From Clostridia bacterium (GTDB lineage Bacteria > Bacillota > Clostridia > Oscillospirales > CAG-272), in contig JAGBBQ010000011.1 in NCBI GenBank assembly GCA_017938425.1, forward strand, positions 1 to 38,331: a DNA stretch of 38,331 nt, in the 5' to 3' direction. A program made the position numbers and the translations under genes. The notes under the pieces were generated by a model, which saw only the letters and a list, made by a program, of their open reading frames with translations, was not told where the DNA came from and did not search any database. Positions 7,896 through 15,901 of this stretch are shown in pieces (the first letter of the stretch is position 1; every line of letters begins with the position of its first letter).

Positions 7896-10487
7896 TTATC
7901 GGAGGATCAGTCCGTTTTCGTCCGCATCCAGGGTGTATACGGTATCGGGTGCGGGGTTTTCGCTCAGGATCCTTCTTGCAAGAAGCGTCTCGGTCTTCGA
8001 CTTGATATAGCGCTTCAGGGGTCTTGCACCGAAGATCGGATCGTACGCCGCTTCTATGATATGCGCGATCGCCCCATCGGTGACCGAGAGGGAAAGGCGC
8101 CGATCCGCAAGGCGGCGGGAAAGATCCCCGATCGCGAGCGTGCAGATCCTGCCGATATCCTCCCGCGAGAGGGGCTTGAAGATCAGGATCTCGTCGAGAC
8201 GGTTGAGAAACTCGGGGCGGAAGGTGCGGCGCAAAAGTGCCTGCACGGCCGTCTCGGCCTCCTTGCTGATCTCGCCGTTTTCGATGCCCTCGAGAATCAT
8301 ATCCGAGCCGAGGTTGCTCGTCAGAATGATCAGGGTATTCTTGAAATCCACGGTGCGGCCGTGGCTGTCGGTGATACGCCCGTCGTCAAGCACCTGAAGA
8401 AGGACGTTGAACACGTCGGGATGCGCCTTCTCCACCTCGTCGAAAAGAATGACGCTGTAGGGACGGCGGCGCACCGCCTCGGTCAGCTGGCCGCCCTCGT
8501 CGTAGCCGACGTAGCCGGGAGGCGCTCCGATCAGACGGGACACGCTGTGCTTCTCCATATACTCGGACATATCGATGCGCACGAGGTTCTTCTCATCGTC
8601 GAAGAGTGCCTCGGCGAGCGCCTTCGAGAGCTCGGTCTTTCCGACGCCGGTCGGGCCGAGGAAGAGGAAGCTGCCGATGGGACGGCTCGGATCTCCGATG
8701 CCCGCACGCGAGCGCAGGATCGCGTTGGCGACGCCCGTGACGGCGGCATCCTGACCGATCAGGCGGCGGTGCAGGATATCCTCGAGGCGCAGAAGCTTTT
8801 CCCTCTCCCCCTCCATCAGCTTGGCGACAGGGATCGAGGTCCATCGCGCGACGATCTTTGCGATCTCCTCCTCGGTGACGGCGTCGCGCAGAAGGGTGCT
8901 GCCCTCCGCGTCCTTCCCTGCCGCCTCCGCCTCGGCAAGCTCTCTTTCAAGAGCGGGCAGGCGGCCGTACTTCAGCTCTGCCGCCTTGGAAAGATCGTAG
9001 GCGGCCTCGGCGCTCTCCATCTCGGCGCGCACCTTTTCAAGCTCCTCGCGCAGCCTCTGCACGCGGCCGATCGAGCTCTTCTCGTTTTCAAATCTTGTCT
9101 TCATCGCGCCGTATTCCTCGCGCAGGTCGGAAAGCTCCCCGCGGATCACCGAGAGCCGCTCGGCGGAGAGCTTATCGGTCTCCTTCGCAAGCGCGGCCTC
9201 CTCGATCTCCAGCTGGCGGATGCGGCGCAGGATCTCGTCCATCTCGGTGGGGCAGGAGTTCATCTCGGTCTTGATCAGCGCGCAGGCCTCGTCCACAAGG
9301 TCGATCGCCTTGTCGGGCAAAAAGCGGTCGCTGATATAGCGGTTCGAGAGGGTGGCGGCGGCAACGAGCGCGCCGTCGTGGATCTTCACGCCGTGATAGA
9401 CCTCGTAGCGCTCCTTCAGTCCGCGCAGGATGGCAACGGTATCCTCCACCGTCGGCTCCGCAACCATAACGGGCTGGAAGCGGCGCTCGAGCGCGGCGTC
9501 CTTTTCAATATATAAGCGGTATTCGTTCAGCGTGGTCGCACCGATGCAATGCAGCTCGCCGCGCGCAAGCAGGGGCTTGAGAAGGTTGCCCGCGTCCATC
9601 GCGCCCTCGGTCTTGCCCGCGCCGACGATGGTATGCAGCTCGTCGATGAAGAGCAGGATATGCCCCTCGGACGCCTTCACCTCGTCCAGCACCGCCTTCA
9701 GACGCTCCTCAAACTCGCCGCGGTACTTCGCGCCCGCCACGAGCGCACCCATATCCAGCGAAAAGACCGTGCGGTCCTTCAGATTCTCCGGCACGTCGCC
9801 GCGCACGATCCTCTGCGCCAGCCCCTCTGCGATCGCGGTCTTGCCCACACCGGGCTCGCCGATCAGGCAGGGGTTGTTCTTGGTCTTGCGCGAGAGGATG
9901 CGGATCACGTTGCGGATCTCCTCGTCTCTTCCGATCACGGGATCGAGCTTATGCGCTCTCGCCTCGCTGACGAGATCTCTTCCGTACTTCTTCAGCACAT
10001 CGTAGGTCCCCTCGGGGTTATCCGTATCCACCGAGCGGCTGCCGCGCACCGCCTTGAGCGCCTCTAAAACGCGCGCACGCTCGATCTTATACTTCTTCCA
10101 TATCTCGTATATCTTCCCCTTCTTATCCTTAAAGAAGGCAAGCAGAAGGTGCTCTACGGAGAGATACGCATCTCCCATATTCTCCCTTTCCTTATCCGCC
10201 GCCTCGATGAGGGCGGAAAGCTCGCCCGATGCGTGCAGCGCCTCGGCGTTATAGCCCGAGCCGCCGAGCTTCGGAAGCGAATCCACGAGGCGCGAAACGT
10301 CCCCGGTCAGCGCCTTTACGTTATCGCACACGGCGCCGAGCACGCCCGGCACGAGCCCCTCCTTATCCCCCAGCAGGGCAAGCAAAAGGTGCGCGGGCTC
10401 CACCGCGTAGCTTCCGTTCGCCGCCGCAAGGCTCTGCGCATCCGACAGAGCAAGACGGCTCTTCTGTGTCAGTTTTTCAGCATTCAT
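7896..10487 (-). CDS. clpB: ClpB disaggregase
   Basis: ClpB is a hexameric AAA+ chaperone that pulls proteins out of aggregates together with DnaK. From the chosen start it has 863 residues, normal for the family. In order: Clp N-terminal repeats (1-145), first ATPase with GEPGVGKT (210-217), the coiled-coil middle domain that separates ClpB from ClpC/ClpA, second ATPase with GPTGVGKT (611-618), and a C-terminal domain. I start at the ATG at 10487 because GGGAG lies about 10 bases before it and the protein then begins as ClpBs usually do. An in-frame ATG 60 bases upstream would add a charged, non-conserved tail. The CIRCE element upstream shows HrcA control. Confidence 0.97.
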   Translation of the reverse strand: MNAEKLTQKSRLALSDAQSLAAANGSYAVEPAHLLLALLGDKEGLVPGVLGAVCDNVKALTGDVSRLVDSLPKLGGSGYNAEALHASGELSALIEAADKERENMGDAYLSVEHLLLAFFKDKKGKIYEIWKKYKIERARVLEALKAVRGSRSVDTDNPEGTYDVLKKYGRDLVSEARAHKLDPVIGRDEEIRNVIRILSRKTKNNPCLIGEPGVGKTAIAEGLAQRIVRGDVPENLKDRTVFSLDMGALVAGAKYRGEFEERLKAVLDEVKASEGHILLFIDELHTIVGAGKTEGAMDAGNLLKPLLARGELHCIGATTLNEYRLYIEKDAALERRFQPVMVAEPTVEDTVAILRGLKERYEVYHGVKIHDGALVAAATLSNRYISDRFLPDKAIDLVDEACALIKTEMNSCPTEMDEILRRIRQLEIEEAALAKETDKLSAERLSVIRGELSDLREEYGAMKTRFENEKSSIGRVQRLREELEKVRAEMESAEAAYDLSKAAELKYGRLPALERELAEAEAAGKDAEGSTLLRDAVTEEEIAKIVARWTSIPVAKLMEGEREKLLRLEDILHRRLIGQDAAVTGVANAILRSRAGIGDPSRPIGSFLFLGPTGVGKTELSKALAEALFDDEKNLVRIDMSEYMEKHSVSRLIGAPPGYVGYDEGGQLTEAVRRRPYSVILFDEVEKAHPDVFNVLLQVLDDGRITDSHGRTVDFKNTLIILTSNLGSDMILEGIENGEISKEAETAVQALLRRTFRPEFLNRLDEILIFKPLSREDIGRICTLAIGDLSRRLADRRLSLSVTDGAIAHIIEAAYDPIFGARPLKRYIKSKTETLLARRILSENPAPDTVYTLDADENGLILR

Positions 10488-10514
10488 TTTGAGTATCTCC
10501 CTTCTTATGTATTC

Positions 10515-10544
10515 CGAAAGGGCGGTTTTCTTTTTTCCCTTTCG
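10515..10544 (-). promoter_or_regulatory. Leader hairpin upstream of the clpB ribosome site
   Basis: CGAAAGGG and CCCTTTCG (arms 10537-10544 and 10515-10522) form an 8-bp stem in the clpB leader just before the GGGAG ribosome site. A second small stem (GCAC-AAGA-GTGC) precedes it. A role in heat-responsive translation is only a possibility. Confidence 0.45.
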
Positions 10545-10615
10545 CACTCTTGTGCTTATATTTTACGGCAGTTTTATGAACTTTCATAACGGATATTTTG
10601 TATTTTTTGTAAACA

Positions 10616-10642
10616 TTAGCACTCTATGCTTGCGAGTGCTAA
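10616..10642 (-). promoter_or_regulatory. CIRCE operator (HrcA binding site)
   Basis: TTAGCACTC, 9 bases, GAGTGCTAA: a perfect CIRCE inverted repeat. HrcA binds it to repress class I heat-shock genes in Firmicutes. It lies 128 bp before the clpB start. The best -35/-10 (TTTACA near 10611, TATGAA near 10588) has a 19-bp spacer, so the promoter is uncertain. Confidence 0.95.
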
Positions 10643-10702
10643 TTTTGAAGAGGCAATAAATATGAAAAAATTCAAAACACCGCTTAAATTTTTTCTTTTC
10701 TA

Positions 10703-10731
10703 TTGACTTTAGAGAAAAAATATAGTATCCT
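10703..10731 (+). promoter_or_regulatory. Promoter of the Fur-type regulator and exporter
   Basis: TTGACT (10703-10708), 17-bp spacer, TATCCT (10726-10731). The predicted start of transcription falls next to the perfect palindrome at 10742-10762. Confidence 0.65.
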
Positions 10732-10741
10732 ATAAAAACGA

Positions 10742-10762
10742 AATTGAGAGTTGCTCTCAATT
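10742..10762 (+). promoter_or_regulatory. Perfect palindrome, probable operator
   Basis: AATTGAGAG-TTG-CTCTCAATT is a perfect 9-3-9 inverted repeat just downstream of the -10. This position blocks transcription when bound, so it is probably the operator for the Fur-family protein encoded next. A second stem (TCCGACC 10764-10770 with GGTCGGA 10790-10796) follows in the leader. Confidence 0.65.
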
Positions 10763-10829
10763 CTCCGACCTCAAGCACTCTCGTTTCGGGGTCGGACGAT
10801 ATCGATCTATATCAGGAACGGAGCCATTT

Positions 10830-11231
10830 ATGACCTACGACACAAAAAGAGAAGAAGCACTGCTCTCGCTATTGCGAAAAAGCGGCGAGCAGGGGCTGAC
10901 GCTGCAGGACATCTGCGAGAGGCTCACCCCCGACGGCAAGGGCAAAAGCACCATCTTCCGCCTGCTTGCGGCGCTGACCGAGCGGGGAGAGATCCGCAAG
11001 CTGCCGAGCGGGCAGGGGCGGCGCTTCATTTACCAATACACGGGAAGCGAGGCCTGCCACCGCCATCTGCATCTGAAATGCGTGGGGTGCGGGCGCTTCA
11101 TCCATCTGACGGACAAGCTCTCCGCCCTTCTTTGCGACGCGCTATCACGCGAGGGGCACTTCACGCTGGACGGCGAGCGCTCCCTGCTCTTCGGGCGCTG
11201 CGAATGCTGCAGAGGGGGTGAGCGCGTATGA
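10830..11231 (+). CDS. Fur-family metal-responsive repressor
   Basis: A 133-residue Fur-family protein. The N-terminal half is a winged helix with LTLQDICERL and a recognition segment KSTIFRLLAAL. The C-terminal half has the metal-rich HRHLHLKCVGC (His77, His79, His81, Cys84, Cys87) and CECC near the end (Cys124, Cys127), which together give the two CxxC pairs of the structural zinc site. Which metal it senses cannot be read from sequence; Zur- or Fur-like are both possible. GGAACGGAG lies 7 bases before the ATG. Its stop overlaps the start of the next gene (ATGA), so the exporter is translationally coupled and likely its target. The palindrome at 10742-10762 suggests self-repression. Confidence 0.88.
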   Translation: MTYDTKREEALLSLLRKSGEQGLTLQDICERLTPDGKGKSTIFRLLAALTERGEIRKLPSGQGRRFIYQYTGSEACHRHLHLKCVGCGRFIHLTDKLSALLCDALSREGHFTLDGERSLLFGRCECCRGGERV

Positions 11232-12121
11232 TGCTGATCCACGCACACGCCGAGGCCTCGTATCTTTCCGAGGTTTTGCTTCACAGCCTTCTTGACACAC
11301 TGAAGATTCTGCCCTTTTTATTCCTCACTTATGTGCTGATGGAATATCTCGAGCATCACGGAGCGACGAAAATGCGCGCCGCGATCGGAAAATGCGGTGC
11401 GCTCGCGCCTTTGGCGGGCGGTGCGCTCGGGGCAGTGCCGCAATGCGGCTTCTCCTCGGCGGCGGCAAGCCTTTACGCAGGCCGCGCCATCTCGCTCGGC
11501 ACGCTGATCGCCGTTTTTCTCTCCACCTCGGACGAGATGCTGCCCATCCTCATCTCGGGCAAGGCGCCGATCGGCACGATCCTCACCCTCGTGCTCTCCA
11601 AGGCGGCGATCGGCATCGGCGTCGGCTTCCTCATCAACGGCATTTTGCGCCTGCGCGGATATAAGCACGCCTCTCACATCCACGAGCTCTGCGAGGCGGA
11701 GGGCTGCCATTGCGAGCGCGGCATCCTCATCAGCGCGCTTTATCACACGCTGACCATTACGCTCTTTCTCTTCCTCGCCACGCTGGCGATCGATACGCTG
11801 GTCTACTTCGCAGGCGAGGAGACGCTGCGCGCGCTCGCCTTTGATATTCCCGTCCTGACGCAGCTCGTCTGCGCGCTGGTCGGCCTGATCCCGAGCTGCG
11901 CGGTCTCCGTGGTGATGACCGAGCTGTATCTCGAGGGGATCCTCTCGGCGGGCGCGCTGCTCGCGGGGCTTCTGCCCGGCGCGGGCGTCGGCATTCTGGT
12001 GCTTTTGCGCACGAACAAAAAGCCGCGCGAAAATCTTTTCATCCTCACGCTGCTCGTGCTGGTCGGCTTCGTCTTCGGCCTTCTCTTTGACCTGTGCGGG
12101 ATCAGCGCTCTGCTCCGGTGA
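11228..12121 (+). CDS. Putative metal/arsenic efflux membrane protein (ArsP_2-like)
   Basis: A 297-residue integral membrane protein with eight to ten hydrophobic segments. It resembles the 'putative arsenic efflux / manganese transporter' group (ArsP_2-like). It has an internal repeat: the segment with GAVPQCGFSSAAASLYAGR and a second with GLIPSCAVSVVMTELYLEG, each holding a P-x-C motif inside a helix and followed by a second helix. Such paired half-repeats are typical of transporters with two inverted halves. A His/Cys cluster lies in the central loop (HASHIHELCEAEGCHCE), probably metal-binding. Coupling to the Fur-family gene by a 4-base overlap supports metal-linked function; the actual substrate is unknown. 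Confidence 0.75.
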   Translation: MMLIHAHAEASYLSEVLLHSLLDTLKILPFLFLTYVLMEYLEHHGATKMRAAIGKCGALAPLAGGALGAVPQCGFSSAAASLYAGRAISLGTLIAVFLSTSDEMLPILISGKAPIGTILTLVLSKAAIGIGVGFLINGILRLRGYKHASHIHELCEAEGCHCERGILISALYHTLTITLFLFLATLAIDTLVYFAGEETLRALAFDIPVLTQLVCALVGLIPSCAVSVVMTELYLEGILSAGALLAGLLPGAGVGILVLLRTNKKPRENLFILTLLVLVGFVFGLLFDLCGISALLR

Positions 12122-12180
12122 CCTGCATAAGATCTTTTGCGCGCGCATAAGATGCTTTTAAGAAGAATAAAGGAAATATT

Positions 12181-14262
12181 ATGGAAAAATGGAAAAAACG
12201 CTCGGTTGAGCTCATCGCGGGGCTTGCTCTCTCGGATAAGAAGGACCCTGCGGTGATCCCCTATCTCCCCAAAAAGACCCGCCTTTGCCCGAAGGAGCCG
12301 CTCTACTTTACAAGAGTTTCTCCCGAAAGGCAGGGCATCTCCACCGCCACGCTGCGGTGTATGCTCTCGGAGCTGGAGACCGAAAAGCGCGCCAACACGC
12401 ATTCGCTTCTCGTGCTCTCGCACGGCGGCGTGCTTTGCCGCTGCGCCGCCCCCGGCTACGACGGCGCGATCCCGCATCTTGCGCACTCGATGTCCAAGAC
12501 CGTGACGGGCATGGCGATCGGCTTTCTCGCCGCGGAGGGGCGGCTTGCGCTCGACCACCGCGTGGGTGATCTGCTCCCCGAATTTCCGATGCGCGATAAG
12601 CGCCTGCGCACGCTGACCGTCAAGCATCTGCTCACGATGCAGAGCGGCGTGAAATTCAGCGAGGCGGGCGTCGTCACCGAAACGCATTGGACGGCGGCGT
12701 TCTTTGCCTCCGCGCTCAGCGCCGCGCCCGGCACCGCCTTTCATTACAACAGTATGAACTCCTACATCCTCGCCGTGATCCTGCACCGTCTGACCGGCGA
12801 GGGGCTCGTGGATTACCTAATGCCGCGGCTCTTTGCTCCTCTGCACATCGAGCGGCCGCTGTGGCAGCTCGGCCCCGAGGGGATCGAATGCGGCGGCTGG
12901 GGCCTCTTCCTGACCGACGATGCCTGGGGCAAGCTCGGAATGCTGCTCTCGGACGGCGGCCGCTTCGAGGATAAGCAGATCCTGCCCGCATCCTTCGTGC
13001 AGGCGATGACCTCCCCCCAGGCAAAGACCCCCGAGGCGCTCGGCGACTTCGATTACGGCTACCACGTCTGGGTCGGCAGAGAATCCCGCGAGATCCTCTT
13101 CAACGGAATGCTCGGGCAGAACGTATGGTGCTACCCGGCGCGCGGCCTCGTCGCCGTGATCAGCTCGGGCAATAACGAGATCTTCGCGCAGAGCCCCGCG
13201 CTCTCGATTTTGCGCCGCCGCCTGCTCTTCCCGCTGCCGATCGAGGAGAACCGCTTCCAGATCCACCGCCGCGAATACGCGCAGAGCCAGGCCACCTTCG
13301 GCGTGGACCGCCATTGGATCCGCGCGACCGTGCCCACGGGCGGCTTCTTAAGCTTTCTGCGCCACAAGCGCACGGGCGGCTACGACACGCGCTGGGACCG
13401 TCTGGAGGGAACGCTGCTCTTCCGCCAGAACAACAACGGCATCCTGCCCCTTTTCGTGCGTGTAATGGAAAACTGCTACACCGGCGGTATCGACAGCCTC
13501 GCCTTCCACCGCCGCGGCGAGCGACTCTGGATGACCGTGACCGAGGGAGGCACGCCGCTGATGCTCGAGATCGGACTCAAGGACTTCGCCGAGACCGAGC
13601 TGCATTTCCGTGACGAGGTCTACCTCGTGCGCGCCATGGGCGAGGTGATGGAGGACGAGGAAGGCAGAGCGGTCTACAAGATCGAGCTTTGCTTCCCCGA
13701 GCTGCCGAACCAGCGCCGCATCAAGCTGCTTGAGCAGCCCGACGGCTGCTTTAAAATGCGTTTGGACGAGATGCCCAACCAAGAGCTCGCCAAGGCCTTC
13801 GTGGAGAGCTTCCCATCCAAAAACGCCCTTCTGAACGAGCTTCTCGAGCGCAGGCTGGGTGACGGGTATCTGCACCGCCTGATGAAGGACGCCTTCAGCC
13901 CCTCGCTGCTCGCCGTTCCCTCGCAAAAGGAGAACGCGATGGCGCTGCTCGAGCAGGAGGAGAAGCTGCGCGCGGCAAGACGGCGCTCCCTCGGCTTTAT
14001 CACGGGCATCGTTTCGAGATTTTTCGAGGAGCCGCCCGCCGCACAGCCCGCCGAAAAGCGCTCGGTGATCGCGGACCTTCTTGCGCGCTTCAAGGCGCCG
14101 AAGAAGCAAAACGAAAAGCGCCGCCCCGACGCCTTTATGGAGAGCGAGAGCCGCATCCACGGCAAGGAGAAGCGCACCGAGATCGCGCCGCTCGGCGCAT
14201 CCGCCGAGGCGAAGGTCGCAAAGGTCGTTGCCTTGATCGAAAAGAACGAGGACGAGAGGTGA
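12181..14262 (+). CDS. Serine hydrolase of the beta-lactamase/PBP fold with a long C-terminal extension
   Basis: A 693-residue protein without signal peptide. Residues about 40-370 form a class C beta-lactamase-type serine hydrolase. The SxxK motif is HSMSK (Ser103, Lys106), a Tyr-x-Asn-like YNS motif lies about 80 residues later, and NGMLGQ stands where the KTG/HxG motif is expected. Roughly 320 further residues follow that I cannot assign. They include a beta-rich part and a basic, Glu/Lys-rich tail, and are longer than the short lipocalin-like domains some relatives carry. Activity could be esterase, amidase or D-peptidase. AAAGGA lies 7 bases before the ATG. No promoter is visible in the 59-bp gap, so it is probably transcribed with the two genes before it. 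Confidence 0.82.
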   Translation: MEKWKKRSVELIAGLALSDKKDPAVIPYLPKKTRLCPKEPLYFTRVSPERQGISTATLRCMLSELETEKRANTHSLLVLSHGGVLCRCAAPGYDGAIPHLAHSMSKTVTGMAIGFLAAEGRLALDHRVGDLLPEFPMRDKRLRTLTVKHLLTMQSGVKFSEAGVVTETHWTAAFFASALSAAPGTAFHYNSMNSYILAVILHRLTGEGLVDYLMPRLFAPLHIERPLWQLGPEGIECGGWGLFLTDDAWGKLGMLLSDGGRFEDKQILPASFVQAMTSPQAKTPEALGDFDYGYHVWVGRESREILFNGMLGQNVWCYPARGLVAVISSGNNEIFAQSPALSILRRRLLFPLPIEENRFQIHRREYAQSQATFGVDRHWIRATVPTGGFLSFLRHKRTGGYDTRWDRLEGTLLFRQNNNGILPLFVRVMENCYTGGIDSLAFHRRGERLWMTVTEGGTPLMLEIGLKDFAETELHFRDEVYLVRAMGEVMEDEEGRAVYKIELCFPELPNQRRIKLLEQPDGCFKMRLDEMPNQELAKAFVESFPSKNALLNELLERRLGDGYLHRLMKDAFSPSLLAVPSQKENAMALLEQEEKLRAARRRSLGFITGIVSRFFEEPPAAQPAEKRSVIADLLARFKAPKKQNEKRRPDAFMESESRIHGKEKRTEIAPLGASAEAKVAKVVALIEKNEDER

Positions 14263-14293
14263 CGGCGCTTTACGCTACGCCAAAGCCAAATAA

Positions 14294-14345
14294 AAAAAGA
14301 GAGGACGCATCGGTGCTTTTTACCGAACCGTCCTCTCTTTTTTCC
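14294..14345. terminator. Strong bidirectional terminator
   Basis: AAAAGAGAGGACG pairs with CGTCCTCTCTTTT around an inner CGGT/ACCG stem, flanked by A and T runs. It serves the serine hydrolase gene (plus) and ydbC (minus). Confidence 0.92.
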
Positions 14346-14364
14346 GCTTTTATACGCGACGCAA

Positions 14365-14595
14365 TCAGTCAAGATCCAGCTTATTCAGAATGTCGCGCAG
14401 CGCCTTAGCCTCGGCAACGGAAATGGTTGCTCCCTTGCTCATCTTCTCGCGATCGGGCGCCCAGGAGCGAAGATCGTACATAGGCTCTTGCCCGTTCCAG
14501 CTGATCAGATTGAGCTCTTTGTTCCAACCGTTCGTACCCTCGCTCAGGATACCGACCTTTTCAATCAGCTCGCAGGTGATCTCAGGCTTTTTCAT
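14365..14595 (-). CDS. YdbC-like PC4-fold single-stranded DNA-binding protein
   Basis: A 76-residue protein that clearly belongs to the Firmicute YdbC family, related to the eukaryotic PC4 coactivator. Characteristic segments are GWNKELNLISWNG, YDLRSWAPDREKMSKG and a C-terminal helix starting at SVAEAKALRD. The Lactococcus homologue has the PC4 fold and binds single-stranded DNA as a dimer; its cellular role is not settled. AAAGGAG lies 8 bases before the ATG, and a near-consensus promoter (14660-14688) is upstream. Single-gene transcript ending at the terminator shared with the convergent hydrolase gene. Confidence 0.93.
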   Translation of the reverse strand: MKKPEITCELIEKVGILSEGTNGWNKELNLISWNGQEPMYDLRSWAPDREKMSKGATISVAEAKALRDILNKLDLD

Positions 14596-14659
14596 CTCGT
14601 TTCTCCTTTTATATTTTAAAGAATTTTATACATTTAATATATATATAAGGTTCAAGGCT

Positions 14660-14688
14660 ATTGTAGCATATCTTTTCGCGCTTGTCAA
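14660..14688 (-). promoter_or_regulatory. ydbC-like gene promoter
   Basis: TTGACA (14683-14688), 17-bp spacer, TACAAT (14660-14665) with TGC before the -10. It lies within the 156-bp gap behind rnc, which also holds a small CGGCG/CGCCG stem (14747-14761) over the rnc stop. Confidence 0.85.
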
Positions 14689-14751
14689 GGAAAATGTTGA
14701 AAAAGCGTAAATTATTTTTAATTTTTTTGATTCGTGTGGGAAAATGCGGCG

Positions 14752-15759
14752 CTATCCGCCGTGATTCAGGACAAGAAGCATCCGCTCGGCCGCCGTTTGC
14801 CTGGCGTCACGCTTGCTTTTCCCCTCACCGCAGGTGCTCCTTCCCATCAGGCGGCAGGTGGAAACGAAGAGCGGTGCCTGCACGGTGCTTCCCTCTGCCT
14901 CTCGGTCGGTGTACACGGGCGGCGCCGCGCCGCGCACGGCGGCGTACTCATACAGGCGGCTCATCGCCGTATCGGCGGGATGGCGCTTCTCGCTCTCTTT
15001 GCCCGCTCCTTCTCTTTTTTCAAGATTTGCGAGCGCTTCGAGCGCCGCCGCGGTCTGTGCCGCGCGATGGTTCTTACCGACGCCCCTGCCCCATTCCTCG
15101 CCGTCGATCTCGCAGGCAAAGAGGTACTCCTTCTTATGCTGCGGTCCGACCTCGGATATAAGGCGGTACACGGGTGCGCCGAGACGGTTCTCCTTATCCG
15201 CGCAATACTCCTGCAAAAGGTTCTTCGGGCTTTGCGACGGCCTTCCCTTCTCCAGGTATTTTTCGGTATCCAACAGTCTTTTTACCACGTCTATGACAAC
15301 ATTTATTTGCATATCGCAGTCAATATAGATCGCACCGATCAAGCTCTCGAAGAGATCCTCCATCACGGAGGGCTCATTTTCCATCCCGAGCTTTTTATCC
15401 CCCTCACCCATCAGAAGGTACCTTTGCAGCCCCGTTTCGCGAAGCGCGCGGGAGAGATTGCTCTTATCCGAAAGATGGGATTTGATGTTGGAAAAATCCC
15501 CCTCGGAGAGGCTTGTGCGGATGCCGTGCGCATAGCGCTCGGAGGAGAGCTGTATCAGCTGCGAGACGATCGCGCAGGAGAGCACCGCGTCTCCGAAGAA
15601 CTCCAGCACCTCGTTGGACTGATAATCCTCTCCGTCCCCGCGGGCGTGGTGCTCGTTGCAGAAGCTCGTGCGCGTGAACGCCTGGATAAGCAGCGATCTA
15701 TCCTTAAAGCGGTAGCCGAGAACGCGCTCGACCTCTTCCGTGTGCGCAAAATAAGCCAT
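14752..15759 (-). CDS. rnc: Ribonuclease III with two dsRNA-binding domains
   Basis: RNase III cleaves double-stranded RNA in rRNA maturation and mRNA decay. The catalytic domain shows the family signature NEVLEFFGDAVL (Glu50, Glu53, Asp57) and EDLFESLIGA (Asp135, Glu138). A dsRNA-binding domain follows at about 177-246 (PVYRLISEVGPQHKKEYLFA, then GKNHRAAQTAAALEAL). After a charged linker a second one is visible at about 264-332, with LYEY, PPVYT, LFVSTC and GEGKSKRDARQTAAERMLLVL split over the domain. Bacterial RNase III normally has 220-250 residues and a single such domain; this one has 335. AAGGAG lies 8 bases before the ATG. Its own promoter is at 15786-15814. Confidence 0.93.
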   Translation of the reverse strand: MAYFAHTEEVERVLGYRFKDRSLLIQAFTRTSFCNEHHARGDGEDYQSNEVLEFFGDAVLSCAIVSQLIQLSSERYAHGIRTSLSEGDFSNIKSHLSDKSNLSRALRETGLQRYLLMGEGDKKLGMENEPSVMEDLFESLIGAIYIDCDMQINVVIDVVKRLLDTEKYLEKGRPSQSPKNLLQEYCADKENRLGAPVYRLISEVGPQHKKEYLFACEIDGEEWGRGVGKNHRAAQTAAALEALANLEKREGAGKESEKRHPADTAMSRLYEYAAVRGAAPPVYTDREAEGSTVQAPLFVSTCRLMGRSTCGEGKSKRDARQTAAERMLLVLNHGG

Positions 15760-15785
15760 ACGCCGTCTCCTTTCTCTTTTTCTCT

Positions 15786-15814
15786 ATTTTACCATATAAG
15801 CCCTCTTCTGTCAA
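15786..15814 (-). promoter_or_regulatory. rnc promoter
   Basis: TTGACA (15809-15814), 17-bp spacer, TAAAAT (15786-15791) with TGG before the -10, on the minus strand. Confidence 0.85.
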
Positions 15815-15831
15815 TGCGCGCAAAAAACATA

Positions 15832-15860
15832 TTGACAAAAAAATAAAAAAATGATATGAT
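15832..15860 (+). promoter_or_regulatory. Promoter of the O-antigen-ligase-like gene
   Basis: TTGACA (15832-15837), 17-bp spacer, TATGAT (15855-15860), TGA before the -10. It diverges from the rnc promoter 18 bp away. Confidence 0.85.
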
Positions 15861-15901
15861 AGTTTCGGTGCAAGCCGAGTATTAAGAAAGGAGCACGCGC
15901 T

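Noticed and set aside
10488..10547. Longer clpB start at 10547
   Set aside because: It would add a charged, non-conserved 20-residue tail and read through the leader hairpin and the GGGAG ribosome site.
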